From JBHAEC01 sp041855385 (GTDB lineage Bacteria > Bacillota > Negativicutes > Veillonellales > Veillonellaceae): a DNA stretch of 15,779 bases. Position numbers and translations under genes: made by a program. The stretch spans positions 1 through 15,779 of the forward strand of contig JBHAEC010000027.1 of the NCBI GenBank assembly GCA_041855385.1. The letters are read 5' to 3'. Positions 1 through 5,818 of this stretch are shown here, piece by piece. The notes under the pieces were generated by a model that was given only the letters and a program-made list of their open reading frames with translations, did no database searches and had not been told where the DNA came from. Every line of letters starts with the position of its first letter. Within the stretch, counting starts at the first letter, position 1.

Positions 1-915
1 CGGAATTTTGAGCTCTATCTTACCATCTAATGTATTAACCTGTACAGAGGCTCCCAGTGCCGCTTGAGCAAAAGAAATATCCACCTGGCTAATTACATCC
101 ACATCATTTCTTTCAAATTCTTTATGTGCCTTAACAAAAATATATACGTAAAGGTCTCCCTTCGGGCCTCCCTTTGTTCCGGGCTCTCCCTCATTTGCCA
201 CTCGCAATCTGGATCCGCTATCCACTCCAGGAGGAACCTTAACCGTAATTTTTCTTTGTACGCGCATGCGTCCGGATCCGCGACATTTACTACAGCTCTT
301 TTCAATACGCTTACCAGAACCTCCACAATTAGAACAAGTTCTAGTGTTTACCATTCTACCAAACGGAGTGTCGGTAATCACCTGTTCCTGTCCCGATCCG
401 TGACAATGAGCACACGTTTCAACTTTTGTTCCCGGCTCTCCTCCCGTACCACTGCAATGGCTACACTCTTCTTGTTTCTGCACATTGATTTCCGTAGTTT
501 TACCGAAAGCCGCATCTTCAAAAGATATCTCTAGGTCATAACGCAAATCCGCGCCCTTTTGCGGTCCTGAACGTTGTCTTCCACCTCCGCCAAAGAACAT
601 ATCAAAGATATCCCCAAAACCGCCTTCTCCACCAAAACCGCCTTGAAATCCTCCAAAGCCGCCGAAGCCGCCCGCTCCGCCACCCTGTGTAAAGGCGTCA
701 TGTCCGAACTGATCGTATTGGGCACGTTTTTGCTCGTCCGAAAGGATCTCATAGGCCTCATTTACTTCTTTAAATTTTTCTTCTGCTTCCTTCGGATTCT
801 CTCGATTTACATCAGGATGGTATTGTCTGGCCTTTTTACGAAAAGCCTTTTTTATTTCATCCTGTGAAGCACCCTTTTCAACACCTAAGACCTCGTAATA
901 GTCTCTCGAACTCAT
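1..915 (-). CDS. dnaJ: Chaperone protein DnaJ (Hsp40), C-terminus cut by window edge
   Basis: DnaJ is the cytoplasmic J-protein that delivers unfolded clients to DnaK and stimulates its ATPase. I translated 305 residues by hand; the frame stays open to the window edge, so perhaps 70-80 residues are missing. The J domain is at about 4-70 with the HPD motif at 33-35. A Gly/Phe-rich linker spans about 78-112. The zinc domain has four CxxCxGxG repeats beginning at C151, C168, C194 and C208, followed by the start of the substrate-binding beta domain. Four intact zinc repeats and the G/F linker mark a full type I DnaJ rather than a CbpA-like protein. The ATG at 915 is 17 bases after the dnaK stop, with a modest GAAGGG ribosome binding site. 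It is the last gene seen of the CIRCE-controlled operon. Identification is secure. Confidence 0.97.
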   Translation of the reverse strand, partial: MSSRDYYEVLGVEKGASQDEIKKAFRKKARQYHPDVNRENPKEAEEKFKEVNEAYEILSDEQKRAQYDQFGHDAFTQGGGAGGFGGFGGFQGGFGGEGGFGDIFDMFFGGGGRQRSGPQKGADLRYDLEISFEDAAFGKTTEINVQKQEECSHCSGTGGEPGTKVETCAHCHGSGQEQVITDTPFGRMVNTRTCSNCGGSGKRIEKSCSKCRGSGRMRVQRKITVKVPPGVDSGSRLRVANEGEPGTKGGPKGDLYVYIFVKAHKEFERNDVDVISQVDISFAQAALGASVQVNTLDGKIELKIP

Positions 916-932
916 TCTTATCTACCCTTCTA

Positions 933-2762
933 TTATTTCTTCTCTTCATCTACAACGGTATAGTCGGCATCCACTACATTATCGTCTTTTTTTTCCGTCG
1001 AAGGATCCTGTTCGGCAGCTCCCGCTGCTTGCGCCTGTTCATACATCTTTGCAGACAGTTCATACAATGGTTTAGTTAATTCTTCGCTGTCTTTTTTGAT
1101 CGCCTCTATATCCCCGTTTTCAATGGTCGCTTTCAGCTTATCCTTAGCTGTTTTTACTTGCTCAAGTAGGGTGGCATCAGCTTTACCCTCAAAGTCTTTA
1201 ATTGCCTTTTCTGCCTGATAAACTAGAGAATCCGCATTATTTTTTACTTCCGTTTCTTCTTTTCTTGCCTTGTCTTCCGCTGCATGTGCTTCCGCCTCTT
1301 TTACCATGCGATCAATTTCATCTTTATCCAATCCTCCGGAAGAAGTAATGGTAATATTTTGTTCTTTACCTGTGCCCAAATCCTTCGCACTTACATGAAC
1401 AATACCGTTCGCATCAATATTAAAAGTAACTTCGATTTTAGGAATACCCCGCGGAGCCGCCGGAATCCCCGACAATTCAAATCGACCCAATGTTTTATTA
1501 TCTCGAGCAAATTCACGCTCTCCTTGTAAAACATGAATATCTACAGATGGCTGATTGTCTGCTGCGGTAGAAAATACTTGGCTTTTAGACGTCGGAATCG
1601 TCGTATTTCTGTCGATAATACGCGTAAACACTCCCCCTAAGGTTTCGATACCCAAAGACAAGGGCGTTACATCCAAGAGAAGTACATCTTTTACTTCCCC
1701 TACAAGAACACCTCCCTGAATAGCGGCACCAATAGCTACGCACTCATCGGGGTTTACATTTTTAGTAGGTTCTTTTCCAAGAACGCGCTTAATCGCCTCT
1801 TGTACCGCAGGAATTCTTGTTGAGCCACCTACCAAAAGAATTTTATCTATTTCATTTACAGATAAGCCGGAATCAGCCAATGCTTTACGCGTAGGCTCAA
1901 TCGTTGCTTCTACCAAATCCGAAGTTAACTCTTCAAATTTAGCACGCGTCAAAGTTAAGTCAAGATGCTTAGGCCCTGTTGCATCGGCAGTAATAAAAGG
2001 CAAATTGATATTAGTGCTCATCACGCCGGAAAGTTCAATTTTCGCCTTTTCAGCCGCTTCTTTCAAGCGTTGATCCGCCATTTTATCCTTGGAAAGATCT
2101 ATGCCTGTCTCTTTTTTAAATTCACCTACCAACCAGTCCATAATGCGTTGATCGAAGTCATCTCCACCTAAGTGATTATTACCGCTAGTTGCCTTTACCT
2201 CAAACACTCCGTCGCCCAATTCAAGGATAGATACGTCAAAGGTACCTCCCCCAAGGTCAAATACCAAGATTTTTCCATCTTCTTCTTTATCAACTCCATA
2301 AGCAAGTGCTGCCGCTGTAGGCTCATTGATGATTCTCAACACTTCAAGCCCCGCAATGGATCCCGCATCCTTCGTTGCTTGCCGTTGGCTATCCGTAAAA
2401 TACGCCGGCACAGTAATAACCGCTTGACTTACCTTCTCACCCAAATATGCCTCCGCATCTGCCTTAAGCTTTTGTAATACCATTGCGGAAATCTCTTGTG
2501 GTGTATACTTCTTATCCTCAATAGTTACCTTATATTCACTCCCCATATGGCGCTTAATGGAAGAAATTGTATTTTCCGGATTTGAAACGGCTTGGCGCTT
2601 TGCTAATTGCCCCACCAAGCGTTCTCCATTTTTAGCAAATCCCACAACAGAAGGAGTCGTACGTGCTCCTTCTTGATTTGTAATTACAACTGCTTCGCCA
2701 CCTTCCATTACAGCTACGCAAGAATTTGTTGTTCCTAAATCAATACCGATTACTTTTGCCAT
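933..2762 (-). CDS. dnaK: Molecular chaperone DnaK (Hsp70)
   Basis: DnaK is the ATP-driven cytoplasmic Hsp70 that binds exposed hydrophobic segments and works with DnaJ and GrpE. The 609 residues are the usual length for a Firmicutes DnaK. Seen in order: the phosphate-1 loop IGIDLGTTNS (5-14), phosphate-2 DLGGGTFD (169-176, with the conserved Thr174), the adenosine motif VGGSTRIP (311-318), the interdomain linker DVLLLDVTPLS (359-369), a beta substrate-binding domain, a helical lid, and an acidic tail ending near DADYTVVDEEKK. The long insert found after the first 75 or so residues of E. coli DnaK is absent, the form typical of Firmicutes. The ATG is preceded by a textbook AGGAGG (2771-2776). 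The gene lies 47 bases after grpE and 17 before dnaJ. It should be induced by heat through release of HrcA from CIRCE. Confidence 0.99.
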   Translation of the reverse strand: MAKVIGIDLGTTNSCVAVMEGGEAVVITNQEGARTTPSVVGFAKNGERLVGQLAKRQAVSNPENTISSIKRHMGSEYKVTIEDKKYTPQEISAMVLQKLKADAEAYLGEKVSQAVITVPAYFTDSQRQATKDAGSIAGLEVLRIINEPTAAALAYGVDKEEDGKILVFDLGGGTFDVSILELGDGVFEVKATSGNNHLGGDDFDQRIMDWLVGEFKKETGIDLSKDKMADQRLKEAAEKAKIELSGVMSTNINLPFITADATGPKHLDLTLTRAKFEELTSDLVEATIEPTRKALADSGLSVNEIDKILLVGGSTRIPAVQEAIKRVLGKEPTKNVNPDECVAIGAAIQGGVLVGEVKDVLLLDVTPLSLGIETLGGVFTRIIDRNTTIPTSKSQVFSTAADNQPSVDIHVLQGEREFARDNKTLGRFELSGIPAAPRGIPKIEVTFNIDANGIVHVSAKDLGTGKEQNITITSSGGLDKDEIDRMVKEAEAHAAEDKARKEETEVKNNADSLVYQAEKAIKDFEGKADATLLEQVKTAKDKLKATIENGDIEAIKKDSEELTKPLYELSAKMYEQAQAAGAAEQDPSTEKKDDNVVDADYTVVDEEKK

Positions 2763-2809
2763 TATAAATGACCTCCTATTTTTTATCTATAAAGTTAATA
2801 ATATTACGC

Positions 2810-3382
2810 TTAATTTTTAACGACTTTAACCATAGCCGGACGTATGGTCTTCCCATCCACTGTATATCCTTCTTGAAATACCTCCGATACCGTGTCATCC
2901 AAGTACTCATCGGAGGGCACTTGCATGACCGCATTGTGAAAATTCGGATCAAAAGGTTTTCCTTGAGATTCGATTTTTTCTAGCCCATTTTGCTGTAAAA
3001 TTGACCACAAACTCTCACGGATCATAGCAAATCCTTCTAAAAAACTCCTATTTTCTTCGGATATAGGTGTTCTCAGAGCGCGATCAAAGTTATCCAATAC
3101 GGGAAGTAACGTCTTAATAACTTCAGCTTTTACATAAGAGGATAATTGCTCCTTTTCCGTTGCCGTACGTCGGCGGAAATTATCAAAGTCCGCTTGTAAA
3201 CGCTTATAACGATTTTCTAAATCTGCCACCGCAGCCATCCATTGCAGCTCTGCATCTGCTTCGCTGTCAACAATAGCCTCTTCTCCTTCTTCCGAGGAGA
3301 TTTTTTCGGGCTCTTCCGCATGAGGAGTACCTTCTGAACTTACTGTCTCTTCTGCGCAAACCTTTTCTTCACGTTCCTCCAT
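2810..3382 (-). CDS. grpE: Nucleotide exchange factor GrpE
   Basis: GrpE is the dimeric cytoplasmic co-chaperone that opens the DnaK nucleotide-binding domain to release ADP. At 190 residues it has the usual length. The first 45 or so residues are very acidic and probably disordered. A long helix follows (about 50-90, with RLQADFDNFRRR at 61-72), then LLPVLDNFDRAL (92-103). The C-terminal beta domain carries the family signature (FDPNFHNAVMQV, 144-155; the conserved GYTVDGKTIRPAMVKV, 172-187). The ATG has a GAGGTG ribosome binding site a few bases upstream and lies 21 bases after the hrcA stop. It is the second gene of the hrcA-grpE-dnaK-dnaJ operon, so it is made together with its partner DnaK. 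Confidence 0.98.
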   Translation of the reverse strand: MEEREEKVCAEETVSSEGTPHAEEPEKISSEEGEEAIVDSEADAELQWMAAVADLENRYKRLQADFDNFRRRTATEKEQLSSYVKAEVIKTLLPVLDNFDRALRTPISEENRSFLEGFAMIRESLWSILQQNGLEKIESQGKPFDPNFHNAVMQVPSDEYLDDTVSEVFQEGYTVDGKTIRPAMVKVVKN

Positions 3383-3403
3383 TATGTCACCTCATCTACT
3401 TTT

Positions 3404-4405
3404 TTATTCAATTTTTTCAATAAAATGTTGCATGTATCTCAACATATTCAAAATTCTTGCATATTCCATTCTCGTAGGACCTAAAATAGCCAACGTGCCC
3501 ACTCGGCCTCCGGCAACGGAAAAATCTGCTTGAATTAGCGTACAATCTTTAATAGACGTTTCTTCGTTTTCCGCACCAATGCGAATAGTAATAGGAGATT
3601 CCGAAGAGCTTAACAGTTTACCAATTTGCTCTTTTTCTTCCAAAAAACTCAGTAAAGGATGCATCTTTTCATAGGATTTAAATTCAGGCTGTCCCAACAG
3701 TTCAAGCGTTCCTATAGAATAAATAAATTTTCGTTTCGACAGCGCTCGCAACATGCCCTGAATAACAACATTCAAAACTCCTTTAGGCTCCTTTAGAATA
3801 TCCAATAATTTATCTCCCAATCTCTCATCAAAAGATTGTAAAGGAACATCATGAAGTACATTTGTTATTTTTTGAGCTATATTCGCCAACACATCTTTAT
3901 CAACGGTTTCTCCAAAGTTAAGAACTTCATTATCTAAAGCATACGCATCCGTAACCACGACCAGTATCGCTTTTACTCCGTCTAACGGAAGAATATGTAC
4001 GTACCGAAAAAGAGCTCTGTCATTGGATGGCGCTAAAAACATACTCATGTTATGACTTACCTGAGAAATGAGTTTGGCCGTTTCAAGAAAGAAATCTTCA
4101 AAACTTCCTTCTCGCTCTTTCCATAAACGATTAATTTGAAGAATATCCTCATCTTTAAAAAAGACCGGACTAAGCATGGTGTCTACATAAAAACGATATC
4201 CCTTCGCTGAAGGAATACGTCCTGCCGATGTATGAGGTTGTTCAAGAAATCCCAGTTGTTCCAAATCGGACATTTCATTCCTCACTGTAGCCGGACTGAT
4301 TCCCAATTCGTAATTTCTGGCTAATGTCCTAGATCCCACTGGCTCTGCCGATTTAACATAGTCCTGAATGATAGCTTGTAGTATTCGTTTTTTTCTCTCA
4401 TCCAT
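3404..4405 (-). CDS. hrcA: Heat-inducible transcription repressor HrcA
   Basis: HrcA represses class I heat-shock genes by binding CIRCE. In the best-studied Firmicutes its folding depends on GroEL, so it is titrated away under stress. The protein begins with a winged helix-turn-helix (about 25-54, including SRTLARNYELGISPATVRNE), followed by the family hallmark HTSAGRIPSAKGYRFYVD (58-75), then a GAF-like central region and a C-terminal part ending MLRYMQHFIEKIE. I chose the ATG at 4405 (333 residues, MDERKKRIL). It has a strong ribosome binding site and matches the usual HrcA N-terminus. An in-frame upstream ATG at 4435 would add 10 residues but lies inside the CIRCE spacer and has no ribosome binding site. 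hrcA is the first gene of its own operon, so it is autoregulated. No groESL is present in the window. Confidence 0.98.
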   Translation of the reverse strand: MDERKKRILQAIIQDYVKSAEPVGSRTLARNYELGISPATVRNEMSDLEQLGFLEQPHTSAGRIPSAKGYRFYVDTMLSPVFFKDEDILQINRLWKEREGSFEDFFLETAKLISQVSHNMSMFLAPSNDRALFRYVHILPLDGVKAILVVVTDAYALDNEVLNFGETVDKDVLANIAQKITNVLHDVPLQSFDERLGDKLLDILKEPKGVLNVVIQGMLRALSKRKFIYSIGTLELLGQPEFKSYEKMHPLLSFLEEKEQIGKLLSSSESPITIRIGAENEETSIKDCTLIQADFSVAGGRVGTLAILGPTRMEYARILNMLRYMQHFIEKIE

Positions 4406-4409
4406 GATT

Positions 4410-4417
4410 CCACCTCT
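4410..4417 (-). promoter_or_regulatory. hrcA ribosome binding site that fixes the start
   Basis: The minus strand reads AGAGGTGG, then AATC, then ATG. This is a strong Shine-Dalgarno match at normal spacing from the ATG at 4405. It sits between CIRCE and the gene and rules in favour of this start over the in-frame ATG at 4435. Confidence 0.85.
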
Positions 4418-4421
4418 TTTG

Positions 4422-4448
4422 TTAGCACTCGCCACTATTGAGTGCTAA
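4422..4448. promoter_or_regulatory. CIRCE operator (HrcA binding site)
   Basis: A perfect copy of the consensus: TTAGCACTC, a 9-base spacer (GCCACTATT on the plus strand), then GAGTGCTAA. The arms extend by one more pair (G4421 with C4449) to 10 bp. It lies between the promoter and hrcA, probably at or just after the transcription start, so bound HrcA would block initiation or early elongation. The same element in the 5' UTR could also form a hairpin in the mRNA. It is the only perfect CIRCE in the window. Confidence 0.98.
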
Positions 4449-4458
4449 CCACATCTAT

Positions 4459-4487
4459 ATAATAGTCTTTACCTTAATAAATGTCAA
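4459..4487 (-). promoter_or_regulatory. Vegetative-type promoter of the hrcA-grpE-dnaK-dnaJ operon
   Basis: On the minus strand, a perfect -35 TTGACA (4487-4482) is followed by a 17-base spacer and TATTAT (4464-4459), a 5-of-6 match to TATAAT. This is a housekeeping sigma-A-type promoter, as expected when heat control comes from a repressor rather than a special sigma factor. The predicted start falls around 4450-4453, right at the edge of CIRCE. No other convincing promoter is seen upstream of hrcA. Confidence 0.88.
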
Positions 4488-4499
4488 GGTAAAGACTAT
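4462..4499. repeat. Perfect 14-bp inverted repeat over the heat-shock promoter
   Basis: On the plus strand, ATAGTCTTTACCTT (4462-4475) and AAGGTAAAGACTAT (4486-4499) are exact inverse complements around a 10-base centre. The element covers the bases just upstream of the -35, part of the -35 itself, most of the spacer and the first bases of the -10. It is not transcribed from this promoter, and no U-run follows it on either strand, so it looks more like a protein-binding dyad than a terminator. The binding protein is unknown. It is separate from CIRCE and does not match its consensus. Confidence 0.8.
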
Positions 4500-4524
4500 G
4501 TAATACTTTATATTAGCAGTGCCT

Positions 4525-4566
4525 AAAAAACTACTCAACAAAGGTTGATGTTTCGCTTCACATCAA
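4525..4566 (-). terminator. Possible weak terminator after hemW
   Basis: On the minus strand, TTGATGT (4566-4560) can pair with ACATCAA (4551-4545) around an 8-base loop. A run of six Ts lies at 4530-4525, but 14 bases past the stem. The short AT-rich stem and the displaced T-run make this a poor intrinsic terminator. It is listed because hemW ends at 4613 and the next gene has its own promoter. The rest of the hemW-hrcA gap upstream of the inverted repeat holds nothing else I can identify. Confidence 0.25.
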
Positions 4567-4612
4567 TTCAAATAAGAAAAGATTAATCGTTAAAGGTCCA
4601 GCTTCGAACTGT

Positions 4613-5761
4613 TTATTTTATAAAGAGTTCGAAAACTTGATTACCAAGTTTTGCCCCCCTCGACGTCAACACATATGCATTATTCTTCTTTATAATTAAT
4701 TTTTTTGAAAGAAGGTAAGCAATTTCTTCCTCATATAATGTTTCAAGGTCTATTCCAAATCGAATCTTAAATTCATCTATACAAATACCACCTTTTGTAC
4801 GGAGGTGCAAGAAACAATAGTCTTCCCTGGCTCTTTCAGCTGATATATGTTCTTCAAGTATATAAGGAATTTGTCCCTCTTCAATGGACTGACAATAAGG
4901 AACAACAAAATCAGGCTTGGCGCGCCTCATATTATCATAGAAAGCGTGTGAACCACTTCCGAAACCTGCATAAGCCTTATACTGCCAGTACCTCATGTTA
5001 TGTCTGCTATAGTATTGCTCTTTAGCAAAATTAGATATTTCATAACGTTCAAATCCCACTAATGGAAGAGTTGTCGTTATGTAGTCATACATAGATTCCA
5101 CATCCTCTTCGGAGGGAAGAACTATGTGCCCTGAGCGGACTAACTTATCCAAATATGTGTTCGCCTCCAACTGAAGTCCATAAACGGAGATATGCTTTAT
5201 CGGCAATTTCTTTATCAATTCTATATCTTGCCTTATATCTTTCATAGTCTGTTTCGGCAATCCATACATAATATCCAAACTGATATTATCGAATCCCGCT
5301 TCTTTTGCCTGAAAAATCGCAGTTTTTGCCTCATCTTCAGTATGAAGACGTCCAATAGAGCGAAGTAATTCATTATTAAAAGATTGTACACCAAAGCTAA
5401 TACGTGTAAACCCTAAGTTAACCAGTCCTTCCAGATATTCTTTACTTACTTTTTCCGGATTACACTCAATAGTGTATTCAGTTTCTTCGGCAACGGCAAA
5501 GTATAGCCTTACTTGTTCTAGAATCTTTTTTAATTGAAGTAGGGAAAGTTCCGTAGGAGTTCCTCCGCCAAAATATACGGACTCCACAGGCTGGGCGCTC
5601 ATTCTTTTTTCAATCTTTGCCCAAATTTCCATTTCCTTACACAAAGCATGAACATAGCGATCGTAATACTCCCCCAAATTTCCATAAGAGGGAAAATCAC
5701 AATAAAAACACTTCTGCCTGCAAAAAGGAATATGAATATAAATGCCCAGACCTTCGTTCAT
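4613..5761 (-). CDS. hemW: Heme chaperone HemW (radical SAM, HemN-like)
   Basis: HemW is a radical-SAM protein that binds heme and is thought to hand it to target enzymes. It was long annotated as oxygen-independent coproporphyrinogen oxidase. The iron-sulfur motif is C14-xxx-C18-xx-C21 followed by DF. True HemN has a fourth cysteine at that F position, so the CxxxCxxCDF form favours HemW. Also seen are GGGTPT (65-70), ECNPEKV (99-105), the HemW-type HNxxYW motif (254-259) and a HemN C-terminal domain. The 382 residues match the HemW family. The ATG has a GGGAGAT ribosome binding site. The gene lies in the classic Firmicutes place between lepA and hrcA, but a hairpin separates it from lepA, and the heat-shock promoter starts after it. 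Whether this organism makes or imports heme cannot be told from the window. Confidence 0.93.
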   Translation of the reverse strand: MNEGLGIYIHIPFCRQKCFYCDFPSYGNLGEYYDRYVHALCKEMEIWAKIEKRMSAQPVESVYFGGGTPTELSLLQLKKILEQVRLYFAVAEETEYTIECNPEKVSKEYLEGLVNLGFTRISFGVQSFNNELLRSIGRLHTEDEAKTAIFQAKEAGFDNISLDIMYGLPKQTMKDIRQDIELIKKLPIKHISVYGLQLEANTYLDKLVRSGHIVLPSEEDVESMYDYITTTLPLVGFERYEISNFAKEQYYSRHNMRYWQYKAYAGFGSGSHAFYDNMRRAKPDFVVPYCQSIEEGQIPYILEEHISAERAREDYCFLHLRTKGGICIDEFKIRFGIDLETLYEEEIAYLLSKKLIIKKNNAYVLTSRGAKLGNQVFELFIK

Positions 5762-5772
5762 TTTATATCTCC

Positions 5773-5796
5773 CTATAAAAAGAGAGGCAGAGCCAT
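5773..5796 (-). other. Possible 7-codon leader frame inside the hemW hairpin
   Basis: An ATG in the hairpin loop opens a frame reading MALPLFL and stops at a TAG (5775-5773) that abuts the hemW ribosome binding site (GGGAGAT, 5773-5767). AGAGAGG, the 5' arm of the hairpin, lies 7 bases upstream of this ATG and could serve as its ribosome binding site. A translating ribosome would cover the 3' arm of the stem. A frame this short can arise by chance, and no composition signal supports it. Confidence 0.2.
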
Positions 5797-5810
5797 CTCC
5801 CCGCCTCTCT
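5777..5810 (-). terminator. Intrinsic terminator or attenuator between lepA and hemW
   Basis: On the minus strand, AGAGAGGC (5810-5803) pairs perfectly with GCCTCTCT (5788-5781) around a 14-base loop, followed directly by TTTT and then AT. It begins 8 bases after the lepA stop, and the hemW ribosome binding site begins 3 bases after the T-run. The form is that of a Rho-independent terminator, but its place suggests partial termination or an mRNA processing and stability element, because I find no clear separate promoter for hemW. Confidence 0.75.
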
Positions 5811-5818
5811 AAAAATAA

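Noticed and set aside
64..534. 156-residue open frame on the plus strand opposite dnaJ
   Set aside because: It is antisense to the zinc-finger region of a clearly conserved dnaJ, is Ser/Thr/His-rich in a way that reflects reversed codons, and has no recognisable domain or ribosome binding site.
4482..4494. CtsR heptad repeats (GGTCAAA type) in the heat-shock promoter
   Set aside because: GTCAA and GGTAAAG occur here, but they overlap each other and lack the direct-repeat spacing of a CtsR box.
4462..4499. Inverted repeat as a Rho-independent terminator of hemW
   Set aside because: The stem is AT-rich and not followed by a U-run on either strand, and it overlaps a near-consensus promoter, so a protein-binding dyad is the better reading.
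4603..4633. TTCGAAC...GTTCGAA inverted repeat across the hemW stop codon
   Set aside because: It is only 7 bp with a 17-base loop and no T-run, and one arm is coding sequence, so it is compatible with chance.
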